Assembly (NCBI GenBank): GCA_023481105.1
Contig: JAMCWK010000143.1
Location: 1 to 59,720 of the forward strand
DNA: 59,720 nucleotides
Reading direction: 5' to 3'
Source: Acidobacteriota bacterium
GTDB lineage: Bacteria > Acidobacteriota > Terriglobia > Acidiferrales > UBA7541
Shown: positions 32,779-40,118 of the stretch, piece by piece
Position numbering within the stretch: the first letter of the stretch is position 1
Layout of the letters: the number at the start of each line of letters is the position of its first letter
The notes under the pieces: model-generated
What the model saw: the letters and a program-made list of their open reading frames with translations, nothing else
What the model was told of the DNA's origin: nothing
Databases searched by the model: none
Program-made: the position numbers and the translations under genes

Positions 32779-32824
32779 CCCGCGCTTCCAAGCTCTGCTC
32801 CGGCGAATGAATTTGCCGGAGTAG
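32725..32824 (+). pseudogene. Out-of-frame native C-terminus of the preceding kinase
   Basis: The +1 frame encodes LLVFILRDPKFDPLRDDPRF followed by QALLRRMNLPE and a stop at 32822-32824. This is the conserved end of TolB/TPR kinases. It can join to the main frame only by skipping one base around 32728-32735. Confidence 0.6.
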
Positions 32825-32829
32825 CGCCT

Positions 32830-32858
32830 TGCGATGGGCTGCAAGCCCACCACAACAT
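32830..32858. repeat. Dispersed repeat D, copy
   Basis: The imperfect palindrome gggctgcaagcccacc follows the kinase gene directly. It resembles caggctgcaagcccgtgc at 2113-2134. Confidence 0.4.
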
Positions 32859-32904
32859 GTAGACTCTTTCGTGGCACGACCTCTAGATTTTGTTGTTTTC
32901 CCCC

Positions 32905-32932
32905 TTGACAAGTTTTCCCCAGTGCTTATACT
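32905..32932 (+). promoter_or_regulatory. Promoter of the ribonucleotide reductase gene
   Basis: TTGACA at 32905-32910 and TATACT at 32927-32932, with a 16-nt spacer. The predicted start is near 32939, about 370 nt before the nrdJ start codon. I see no NrdR-box pair overlapping it. Confidence 0.6.
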
Positions 32933-32938
32933 GCGCTT

Positions 32939-33308
32939 CCAGCTTCGGGAGACGTGGTTCCGGGTCGACGGCCCAGCCAGAACTCAGACACCACGAAATC
33001 CGGAACGCAAAACCGATACATCAGGAGAGGAATCTCCACGCGCGGGGCGAAATCTCGGCTCCGCGGATTCTATTCGCGGTTGACCAGGGGTTCGCAGTAA
33101 GACTCAAGCGGACGTACAGCCGCGTGGGGCGAGTTTCTCTCTTTGAGTGACGGCGGTTTTAGCCAGTATGGCTGGGACCAGCCGGAGCGCGTTTTCCGAG
33201 GTCAGCGGTGCCCGCCGGAGAATCGGACGCCGCGAGAAGTAGTAAAATGGAAGGGTTCCCCCCCACCCCGGGAGCCCGCCAGAGGGACTGTCAGCGCGGA
33301 GGCAGACA
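32939..33308 (+). promoter_or_regulatory. Long, structured 5' leader of nrdJ
   Basis: No gene is supported in this segment. Several elements can fold. Interleaved pairings CGTGG 32953-32957 with CCACG 32991-32995, and TTCCGG 32958-32963 with CCGGAA 33000-33005, give a pseudoknot order. A GGAGA..TCTCC hairpin lies near 33025. ACTCAA 33102-33107 pairs with TTGAGT 33143-33148, and GGCTG 33170-33174 with CAGCC 33179-33183. These suggest a cis-regulatory RNA, but no known riboswitch class fits. Confidence 0.4.
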
Positions 33309-36113
33309 ATGGCGGAAGCAAGAGCGGTGCGAGCGGTGATGCAGGGAAAGGCCAGCGTGAAAGACGTGGAAGTCAAAGCCAGCACAGCGCAGGAAAGCAA
33401 ACGAAAAACCGGATTGGATTTCCGGCGGTACTTCACCGACGGCAAGACGCACCCCTTCGACAAGCTGGAGTGGGAAAAGCGCACGGCGCTCATCGGCAAC
33501 GAAAAGGGCGTGACCATCTTCAAGCAGGAAGACGTGGAGGTGCCCAAGGGCTGGTCGCAGACCGCCACCAACATCGTGGCCTCCAAATATTTTCACGGCA
33601 AGCTGGGCACACCCGAGCGCGAAGGCTCCGTGCGCCAACTGATCAATCGCGTAGTGGATGCTACGGTGCGCTGGGGCGAGCAGGGCGGCTACTTCTCGAC
33701 CCCGCAGGCGCGCGACGCCTTCCGCGACGAATTGACGCACCTGCTCGTGGAGCAGAAGATGGCCTTCAATTCGCCGGTGTGGTTCAACGTCGGCGTGCAG
33801 CCCAAGCCGCAATGCTCGGCGTGCTTCATCAACTCGGTGAAGGACGACATGGTCTCGATCATGAACCTGGCCAAGACCGAGGGCATGCTCTTCAAGTGGG
33901 GCTCGGGCACAGGCACGAATTTTTCCTCGCTGCGCGGCAGCCACGAAACGCTTTCCGGCGGCGGCATTGCCTCCGGACCACTCAGCTTCATGAAGGGCTT
34001 TGACGCGTTCGCCGGTGTCATCAAGAGCGGCGGCAAGACGCGGCGTGCGGCGAAAATGGTCATTCTGAATGTGGATCACCCGGACATCGTCGAGTTTATT
34101 GACTGCAAGATGCGCGAGGAGCGCAAGGCGCACCGCCTGATTGAGGCGGGCTACGACCGCTCCATTGACGGCGAGGCGTACAGCTCGATTTTCTACCAGA
34201 ACGCGAACCACTCCGTGCGCGTCACCGACGAGTTCATGCGCGCAGTGGAGGAAGACCGCGACTGGTGGACGAAAAATGTCACCGACGGCCAGCCACACAA
34301 GAAATATCCGGCGCGCGAACTGCTGAAGAAAATGGCCGATTCGGCGTGGCACTGCGGCGACCCGGGCATGCAGTACGACACCACCGTAAACCGCTGGCAC
34401 ACGTGCAAGAACACTGCGCGCATTAATGCGTCGAACCCCTGCTCGGAGTACATGTTCCTCGACGATACGGCGTGCAACTTGGCGTCGCTGAATCTGCAAA
34501 AATTTCTCGAGCCCAACGGCACGTTTGATGTGGAGGGCTTCCGCCACGCGGTGGACGTCACCATCACCGCGCAGGAAATTTTCGTGGACAACGCCAGCTA
34601 TCCCACGGAAAAAATCACGCAGAACAGCAACGACTTCCGCCCGCTGGGCCTGGGCTATGCCAACCTGGGCGCGCTGCTGATGTCGCTGGCGCTGCCCTAC
34701 GATTCCGACGCGGGGCGCGACATGTGCGCGGCGGTCACCGCGCTGATGCACGGCGAAGCCTATCTGCAATCGGCGCGCATCGCCGAACGCCTGGGGCCGT
34801 TCAAAGGTTTTGCGGCCAATCGCGAGCCCATGCTGGACGTCATGCGCATGCACCGCGATGCGCTGCGGCCGATCAAGCTGGAAAACGTGCAGCCGCAGTT
34901 GCTACGCGCGGCGCAGGAGTCCTGGGACCAGGCGCTCTCGTACGGGGAAAAATTCGGCTACCGCAATTCGCAGGTCACCGTGCTGGCCCCGACCGGCACC
35001 ATCGGCTTCATGATGGATTGCGACACCACCGGCATCGAGCCGGACCTGGCGCTGGTGAAGTTCAAGCGACTGGTGGGCGGCGGCGTGATCAAAATCGTCA
35101 ACAACACCGTGCCGCAAGCGCTGATGCGGCTGGGCTACACGCCGGAAGAGATGAACGCGATTGTCACTTACATCGACCAGCAGGGCACCATCGAAGGCGC
35201 GCCGGGGCTGAAGCCGGAGCACCTGCCGGTGTTCGACTGTTCGCTGACGCCGCCGGCGGGCGGGCGGTCGATCTCCTGGCGCGGGCACCTGCGCATGATG
35301 GCCGCGGCGCAGCCGTTCCTTTCCGGCGCGATCAGCAAGACCATCAACATGCCGGAAGAATCCACGGTGGACGAAGTGATGCAGGCCTACATGGAGTCGT
35401 GGAAGTTGGGGCTGAAGGCCGTGGCCATCTACCGCGACAACTCCAAGAAGAGCCAGCCGCTGATGTCCGCGGGCGCGAAAAAGGACGAGAAGAAAGCGGA
35501 AGCGCCAGTGCCGCAGTTGGAGTTATTCAAAGGCGCGCAACGCCGCAAGCTGCCCACCGAGCGCAAGTCTATCACGCATAAATTCAGCGTGGGCGGCCAC
35601 GAAGGCTACCTCACCGTGGGCATGTACGACGACGGCGGCCCGGGCGAAATCTTCATCAAGATGGCCAAGGAAGGCTCTACGCTTTCGGGCATCATGGACG
35701 GATTCGCGCTCTCCGTGTCCATCGCGCTGCAATACGGCGTGCCCATGAAGGCCATGATCGACAAGTTCATCCACACGCGCTTCGAGCCCTCCGGCTTCAC
35801 CGGCAACCCGGACATTCCCTATGCCAAGTCGGTGCTGGACTACATCGCGCGGTGGCTGGGCGGAAAATTCATTTCGCGCGATTACCTGGTGGCGAAGGAC
35901 ATTACCAACGGCGAAACACCCGCTCCGCTGGCTCTGCCGCCGCAGCTCGGCCCGGCCATCAAAGCGGTCAACCCGTCGCAGCCCGCGGACATGCCGCGTC
36001 CGCTCGCGGCCATTGACGACGCGCCCACCTGCGCCTCCTGCGGCAGCCTGATGACCCGCAACGGCTCCTGCTACAAGTGCGGCAATTGCGGCGAAACCTC
36101 CGGCTGCAGCTAG
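33309..36113 (+). CDS. nrdJ: Adenosylcobalamin-dependent (class II) ribonucleoside-diphosphate reductase
   Basis: 934 residues, a full-length vitamin B12-dependent reductase. It makes deoxyribonucleotides from ribonucleotides, with a cobalamin-derived thiyl radical. Visible motifs: FNSPVWFNVG, CSACFINSVKDD, WGSGTGTNFSSLRG, INASNPCSEYMFLDD (NPCSE active-site loop), and LAPTGTIGFMMDCDTTGIEP. The C-terminus ends in a Cys-rich zinc-ribbon-like tail (CASCG ... CYKCGNCGETSGCS), which supplies the redox cysteines to the active site. ATG 33309 follows GGAGG. The enzyme is oxygen-independent. A strong terminator follows at 36154. Confidence 0.95.
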   Translation: MAEARAVRAVMQGKASVKDVEVKASTAQESKRKTGLDFRRYFTDGKTHPFDKLEWEKRTALIGNEKGVTIFKQEDVEVPKGWSQTATNIVASKYFHGKLGTPEREGSVRQLINRVVDATVRWGEQGGYFSTPQARDAFRDELTHLLVEQKMAFNSPVWFNVGVQPKPQCSACFINSVKDDMVSIMNLAKTEGMLFKWGSGTGTNFSSLRGSHETLSGGGIASGPLSFMKGFDAFAGVIKSGGKTRRAAKMVILNVDHPDIVEFIDCKMREERKAHRLIEAGYDRSIDGEAYSSIFYQNANHSVRVTDEFMRAVEEDRDWWTKNVTDGQPHKKYPARELLKKMADSAWHCGDPGMQYDTTVNRWHTCKNTARINASNPCSEYMFLDDTACNLASLNLQKFLEPNGTFDVEGFRHAVDVTITAQEIFVDNASYPTEKITQNSNDFRPLGLGYANLGALLMSLALPYDSDAGRDMCAAVTALMHGEAYLQSARIAERLGPFKGFAANREPMLDVMRMHRDALRPIKLENVQPQLLRAAQESWDQALSYGEKFGYRNSQVTVLAPTGTIGFMMDCDTTGIEPDLALVKFKRLVGGGVIKIVNNTVPQALMRLGYTPEEMNAIVTYIDQQGTIEGAPGLKPEHLPVFDCSLTPPAGGRSISWRGHLRMMAAAQPFLSGAISKTINMPEESTVDEVMQAYMESWKLGLKAVAIYRDNSKKSQPLMSAGAKKDEKKAEAPVPQLELFKGAQRRKLPTERKSITHKFSVGGHEGYLTVGMYDDGGPGEIFIKMAKEGSTLSGIMDGFALSVSIALQYGVPMKAMIDKFIHTRFEPSGFTGNPDIPYAKSVLDYIARWLGGKFISRDYLVAKDITNGETPAPLALPPQLGPAIKAVNPSQPADMPRPLAAIDDAPTCASCGSLMTRNGSCYKCGNCGETSGCS

Positions 36114-36153
36114 AAACGAGTTCACCTCCGCTCCCGGAGCTTCGGGAGCAGCG

Positions 36154-36191
36154 AAGGCCCCATCCGAAAGGGTGGGGCCTTTCTTGTTTTG
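36154..36191 (+). terminator. Rho-independent terminator of nrdJ
   Basis: AAGGCCCCATCC pairs with GGGTGGGGCCTT around a GAAA loop, followed by TCTTGTTTTG. Just before it is a second palindrome, CTCCCGGAGCTTCGGGAG (36131-36148), a relative of repeat E. Confidence 0.85.
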
Positions 36192-36221
36192 CCACGGAGG
36201 CACACAGGAAAGAGAGAAGCG

Positions 36222-36258
36222 GAATTCGAAAAACGAAAAACGAAAAACGAAAAACGAA
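36222..36258. repeat. Dispersed repeat C, copy
   Basis: Four near-perfect units of cgaaaaa run in tandem between nrdJ and the thioredoxin-fold gene. They abut repeat A copy 3. Confidence 0.55.
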
Positions 36259-36290
36259 GAGAGATCCTTCACTGCGCTCAGGATGACGGT
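36259..36290. repeat. Dispersed repeat A, copy 3
   Basis: The segment runs from gagagatccttc to ctcaggatgacggt with a shorter centre than the copy at 634-681. It lies 20 bp before the start of the gene at 36311. Confidence 0.6.
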
Positions 36291-36310
36291 AGAATAGGCG
36301 CAGAGGAATC

Positions 36311-36802
36311 ATGCTCAAGCTCCGCCAAATCATTCCCCCGCTGACCGCGCGCGCCGCGGACGGCCGCGTCGTGCAGGCGTGGGACTTCAAGCAGAAGCAC
36401 TCCTTGGCTATTGTGTTTTTGCACGCGGGCTGCCGGTGCTGCGCGGACTACCTCGAGCGCTTGCGCGAAAATGCGGCGGAGTTGAAGGAGCGCGAAGCAG
36501 TCGCACTGGTGATTTTCTCGGAGACGCCGGCGTGGCAAGAGAATTTACCCGCGCAAATTATGGTGGCCGCAGACGTCAGCGGGAAATCGCAGCGCGCGTT
36601 TCTTGGAGAAGACGCATTCGACCCCGCGGGACAATCCCGCGTGGGCGTGTTTGTCACCGACCGCTACGGCGAACTGCGCGCGCAATGGAGCGGGCCGCAC
36701 GAAGACGCGCTGCCGCAGCCGGGCGAGATTCTGGAGTGGCTAAACCAGATCCAGATGGCCTGCGAGGAGTGTTTTCCGCCGGAATGGAAGCTCGAATCCT
36801 GA
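36311..36802 (+). CDS. Thioredoxin-fold (peroxiredoxin-like) protein
   Basis: 163 residues. The N-terminal half (IIPPLTARAADGRVV, SLAIVFLHAGCRCCADYLERL) has the layout of AhpC/TSA-type peroxiredoxins, with the cysteine cluster CRCC where the peroxidatic Cys lies. RVGVFVTDRYGELRAQW matches the late strand. The C-terminus has a further CEEC pair. The usual PxxxTxxC motif is not preserved, so activity is uncertain. It may be a thiol-disulfide protein of unknown partner. The gene starts directly behind two dispersed repeats. Confidence 0.65.
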   Translation: MLKLRQIIPPLTARAADGRVVQAWDFKQKHSLAIVFLHAGCRCCADYLERLRENAAELKEREAVALVIFSETPAWQENLPAQIMVAADVSGKSQRAFLGEDAFDPAGQSRVGVFVTDRYGELRAQWSGPHEDALPQPGEILEWLNQIQMACEECFPPEWKLES

Positions 36803-36833
36803 ACCGCGCGCGACCGTCCATCGGCGTCCGAGC

Positions 36834-36865
36834 AAAACAAAAGGGGGTCTCGCACCGAGACCCCC
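36834..36865 (-). terminator. Rho-independent terminator, minus strand
   Basis: GGGGGTCTCG and CGAGACCCCC form a perfect 10-bp stem around a 3-nt loop (36843-36865). On the minus strand it is followed by TTTTGTTTT (36842-36834). The plus strand has no T-run, so the orientation is minus. Confidence 0.85.
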
Positions 36866-37040
36866 TGTAGCACTCTATCCCCACAAGTTCCGGTTCCATG
36901 GCGGGTAACCGGAACCACCCCGGGAATTAGAGACAGCACCCTTTTGAGAGCATGTGTTGTGCCAGGGAAGCTGTGAATCGGCCTCGGCTCCAGATCATTG
37001 TAATTGCACAAGATAGAGCATAGCCCGGCGCGTCCCTTCC
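36834..37040 (-). ncRNA. Candidate structured RNA ending in a terminator
   Basis: Read on the minus strand, ~200 nt with no coding frame show nested pairings. TGCTCTATC (37013-37021) pairs with GATAGAGTG (36871-36879), closing the element. Inside, GTTCCGGTT pairs perfectly with AACCGGAAC (36887-36895 with 36907-36915), and CACAGC can pair with a GTGCTGT-like segment. A strong terminator follows at once. The size and rod-like form recall 6S-type RNAs, but I cannot match a family. It could also be the 3' untranslated region of the gene at 37247-38134. Confidence 0.4.
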
Positions 37041-37246
37041 GCGCGTGGCCGCTCAGTCTACTGTTTCTCACACGAAAACCTGCTGATATCTACAGTGTTT
37101 TGGAGATGTTCGAACCAATTGCCGTTCCGACGACTAGGAAGCCCAACCCGTAAAGCCGCCCGCACTACGCGTTTCTGTGGGACAGGCTTTCAGCCAGTTC
37201 GGAGGGAATGGCTTATTGACGCCGGCGGAACGGCACGCGTCTGGAG
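37041..37246. other. Spacer between TonB-domain gene and candidate RNA, with repeat D
   Basis: About 200 bp, part of a 444-bp gene-free interval (36803-37246). It contains gtgggacaggctttcagcc (37177-37195), a relative of repeat D. No gene or clear promoter is seen. A weak TTCGAA-N16-TAGATA arrangement on the minus strand near 37090 could drive the candidate RNA. Confidence 0.35.
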
Positions 37247-38134
37247 TTACCGGCCGCCGAGGGTGAAGACAACGTCGATGGTGGTATCCACAATGACGGG
37301 CACGCCGTCGAGCAGGGTGGGACTGTAGCGCCACTGGCTAACCGCTTCGACGGCCGCCTCGGCAAGCAGGCAAGAACCGTTGATCAACTGGAGTGCGCTA
37401 ATTGTGCCATCTCTACCAATCTGTCCGTGCAAACGAACGGTTCCCTGAATGCGGTAATTCTTCGCGGCTTCGGGATAGTGCGGGCGAACAATTTTGTCGA
37501 GCTTGGCCTGCTGGACATTTCCACCGATGCGGACGACCTTTGAACCGGGCAGTGCGCGCAATGAATCCACGCGAATAACGCCCAAGAAGCGGAACGCGTC
37601 ATCCACGTATGCGAAAAAGCCCATCATGCGTACGTGTGAGTCATTGGGCTTTGAGAATTTCGCCAGATACAGCGGGATGCGTCGGCGCCGCATCAGCAGA
37701 ATACTGTAAAAACTCATGTCGGACGCAGGTTCGCAAGGCTTTTTGAATTGCTGGATTTCGAAATCGGCGAATTGGTCCTTAAGAATCCCGGAGAGGCTTT
37801 CAAACAACGCCGCATGCAGGCGTTCGTCAAGCAGGCCGTGCGCTTCTGCAATTTGCGTTCCCAGCACTTCGCCGAAGACGTCTTTGAACCAAGTCTCCGG
37901 ATTCGGCAAGCGAAGCGATTGAGCATATGCAGCGAGCGTTTTCTGATCGTTGTTCTTCGTGGCTTCCACCATGGCGGTGACAAGTTGCTTCAAGCCCTCC
38001 GGAGAGTCCGCGTACGCGGGAATCGTGATTTGAGGCGCGGCGGTGCCCTGCGGCGGAGCGGGCGGTTGTTGGGCCGCCGCAGCAGGCGAAAACAGTAGTG
38101 CCAACGCAAAGATTGTGAAGGCGAATTTGCGCAT
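37247..38134 (-). CDS. Exported protein with C-terminal TonB domain
   Basis: 295 residues. A signal peptide (KFAFTIFALALLFSPAAAA) precedes a Pro/Gln linker and a helical region (LKQLVTAMVEATKNNDQKTL). The last ~90 residues form a TonB C-terminal-like domain: LDKIVRPHYPEAAKNYRIQGTV with HGQIGRDGTISALQLINGS and VEAVSQWRYSPTLLDGVPV. This is the 'energy transducer TonB' fold, but without a transmembrane anchor, so it is probably a periplasmic partner rather than a true energy transducer. ATG 38134 (AGGA upstream) is chosen over a longer frame that lacks the signal. Confidence 0.78.
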   Translation of the reverse strand: MRKFAFTIFALALLFSPAAAAQQPPAPPQGTAAPQITIPAYADSPEGLKQLVTAMVEATKNNDQKTLAAYAQSLRLPNPETWFKDVFGEVLGTQIAEAHGLLDERLHAALFESLSGILKDQFADFEIQQFKKPCEPASDMSFYSILLMRRRRIPLYLAKFSKPNDSHVRMMGFFAYVDDAFRFLGVIRVDSLRALPGSKVVRIGGNVQQAKLDKIVRPHYPEAAKNYRIQGTVRLHGQIGRDGTISALQLINGSCLLAEAAVEAVSQWRYSPTLLDGVPVIVDTTIDVVFTLGGR

Positions 38135-38221
38135 GCGCGAGTCCTTCAGGCTGTTTACCAGGAAATCAAGACAGAAACGAAATAGCAGGTTGCAGCGGAA
38201 AAAACAAGTGGCGCGCGGTAA

Positions 38222-38246
38222 GGCTGGTCCCGATGATTCGGGAGCC
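38222..38246. repeat. Dispersed repeat E, copy
   Basis: The palindrome tcccgatgattcggga with flanking gcctgtcctacg resembles the copy at 2080-2096. It sits right at the glmM stop codon. Confidence 0.4.
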
Positions 38247-38250
38247 TGTC

Positions 38251-39603
38251 CTACGCTGCGCCAATGGCGGAGCGCAATGCGGAAGCAATCGCTTGCGACC
38301 AGCGGTCCACGTCGGCCTGGGTTTCGGCCTCGACCATCACGCGCGCCAGCGGCTCCGTGCCCGAGTAGCGCAGCACGATGCGCCCGGCATCGCCCAGCGC
38401 GCGCTCGGCTTCGGCGAGCAGCCGCGAAACTTCCGGTAGCGATTCCAGCGGCGGTTTCTGAGAAACTTTCACGTTGACGATGGTCTGCGGAAAAATTTTC
38501 AAGCCCTCGACCAATTTTTCGAGTGGCCCACGCAGGTTCACCAGACACGCAATTTTCAGCGCGGTGAGCATGCCGTCGCCGGTGGTGGAATCGTCGAGCA
38601 GAATGATGTGCCCGGACTGCTCGCCGCCGAGGTTCGACCCCACGCGAATCATCTCCTCCAGCACGTAGCGGTCACCAACCGGCACGCGTGCGAGCTTCAG
38701 CCCTTCTCTCGCCAACGCGCGCTCGAGACCCAGGTTGGCCATGGTCGTGCCGACGATGGCCGGCCCTTTCAGCGTGCCATTCGATTTGAAGTAGCGGCCC
38801 AGCGCCAGCAGGATGCCGTCGCCGTTCACCAATTTTCCTGCCGCGGTCGAAAACATCGCGCGGTCGGCGTCGCCATCAAAAGCCACGCCAAGCTGTGCGC
38901 CCACATCCACCACTTTTTTCTGCATGGCTTCCGGATGCAGCGCGCCGCAACCGGCGTTGATGTTGCGGCCGTCGGGACGGTCGTGGATGCCGATGACCTC
39001 CGCGCCCAGCGAGCGAAACAGCGACGGCGCCAGTTCGGACGCGGCGCCATTGGCGCAGTCCAGCACGACGCGCAAATTTTCCAACGAAGCGCCGCGTACG
39101 GCGCGACTGCGCAGAAACGCGAGGTAGGCCAGGTCCAATCCGCGTTCCGCAGAGAGCGCTACGGCCTTCGCGTGCTTACTGGGAACGCTTTCGCGGTGCA
39201 CAAGAATTTCTTTTTCAATGCGCGCCTCGATGGCGTCCGGAAACTTCATGCCGCTCGAGGAAATCAGCTTGATGCCATTATCGTGCCAGGGATTGTGCGA
39301 CGCGGAGACAACCATGCCTGCGGCAAACGCGCGCTCGCGCACGAGGCACGCCACGCCCGGCGTGGTAATCACGCCGGCAAAGACCGGCAGCGACCCGGCG
39401 TCGGCAAGGCCGCGCGCCAGCTTGCCGATGATGAGCATGCCGGACTCGCGCGTGTCCATGCCCAACAGGACGCGTTTTTCCGCGCCGGTTGTGCGCAGGT
39501 AATCGCCCAGCGCGCGGCCGACGCCATAAATCGTCGCGTCGTCCAGTGGATATTCGCCGGGAATGCCTCGCACGCCGTCCGTGCCGAAAAGGTGTTTAGC
39601 CAT
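38251..39603 (-). CDS. glmM: Phosphoglucosamine mutase
   Basis: 450 residues, the usual length. It converts glucosamine-6-phosphate to glucosamine-1-phosphate for peptidoglycan and LPS precursors. Motifs: LFGTDGVRG at the start, catalytic Ser102 in SASHNPWHDNG, the metal loop DGDADR, GGEQSGHII, and the C-terminal phosphate-binding RYSGTEPLARVM. It is the last gene of the cdaA-cdaR-glmM cluster. In other bacteria GlmM binds and restrains CdaA. ATG 39603 is fixed by the conserved N-terminus; the ribosome site is weak, and a 125-bp gap separates it from cdaR. Confidence 0.96.
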   Translation of the reverse strand: MAKHLFGTDGVRGIPGEYPLDDATIYGVGRALGDYLRTTGAEKRVLLGMDTRESGMLIIGKLARGLADAGSLPVFAGVITTPGVACLVRERAFAAGMVVSASHNPWHDNGIKLISSSGMKFPDAIEARIEKEILVHRESVPSKHAKAVALSAERGLDLAYLAFLRSRAVRGASLENLRVVLDCANGAASELAPSLFRSLGAEVIGIHDRPDGRNINAGCGALHPEAMQKKVVDVGAQLGVAFDGDADRAMFSTAAGKLVNGDGILLALGRYFKSNGTLKGPAIVGTTMANLGLERALAREGLKLARVPVGDRYVLEEMIRVGSNLGGEQSGHIILLDDSTTGDGMLTALKIACLVNLRGPLEKLVEGLKIFPQTIVNVKVSQKPPLESLPEVSRLLAEAERALGDAGRIVLRYSGTEPLARVMVEAETQADVDRWSQAIASALRSAIGAA

Positions 39604-39728
39604 AGTGACGCGCAATGCGCACATTCGAAACAAGCAATTTTAGCACACGCATGAACCAGGGTGCCCGGCTGGAACATTGGGAGGTTGACTGTCCAAATGT
39701 CGAAACTTCCCATCCACTTACAACAGCT

Positions 39729-40115
39729 TCAGTTTCCTGCAGCAAAAGTAAGCCGGATCTCGGCCGGTGCGATGCGCACTACGACAGCGCCGTAAGGCGT
39801 TTCCACCATGTCCGGCGTAAGCCGGACGAGCATCTCTCCGGGCTGAGCGCCAGCGAGATCCACAGAGACGCCCAGGTCGGCGGCGGAAAGGCGGCGCAGC
39901 AGCGCGGAGCGCCCGCGAACGCGCAGGCGCACCTGCGCAGGGGCATCGCCGGAAAGTTCCAGGTGCCGGGGGACGTTGCGGAATTCGATGGGCACTACGT
40001 AGGCGACTTCCGCGGCGGGCTCCGAGGTGTACGTGGACCACAGCAGAAAGGCAGCCAGTAGCGCAAAAAGTTTCAGGTGCCAGTTGTTGAGGATCCAGTT
40101 GCGGAAGAAGGGCAT
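39729..40115 (-). CDS. cdaR: YbbR-like protein (CdaR type), single repeat
   Basis: 128 residues. A short cytosolic segment, one transmembrane helix (LKLFALLAAFLLWSTYTS) and a single extracytoplasmic YbbR domain (VVPIEFRNVPRHLELSGDAP; RVRGRSALLRRL). In Firmicutes CdaR carries several YbbR repeats and regulates the diadenylate cyclase; this one has one repeat only. It begins 3 nt after the cdaA stop, so translation is probably coupled. Confidence 0.88.
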   Translation of the reverse strand: MPFFRNWILNNWHLKLFALLAAFLLWSTYTSEPAAEVAYVVPIEFRNVPRHLELSGDAPAQVRLRVRGRSALLRRLSAADLGVSVDLAGAQPGEMLVRLTPDMVETPYGAVVVRIAPAEIRLTFAAGN

Positions 40116-40118
40116 GGG

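Noticed and set aside
33161-33183. Possible B12 box of a cobalamin riboswitch in the nrdJ leader.
   Set aside because: AGCCAG and GGACC-AGCC are there but with extra bases between, and the GGTG..CACTG core elements are missing. Repression by B12 would also make little sense for a B12-dependent enzyme.
33291-34853. A 520-codon open frame on the minus strand.
   Set aside because: It is antisense to nrdJ; composition is His/Arg/Val-rich without a domain.
36843-36865. Plus-strand terminator for the thioredoxin-fold gene at 36311-36802.
   Set aside because: The stem is followed by TGTAGCAC on the plus strand, with no T-run. The T-run is on the minus strand.
36834-37040. Assignment of the candidate RNA to SRP RNA, tmRNA or RNase P RNA.
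   Set aside because: The conserved SRP loop (GGAAG..GCAGCC), the tmRNA ends and the RNase P core sequences were looked for and not seen.
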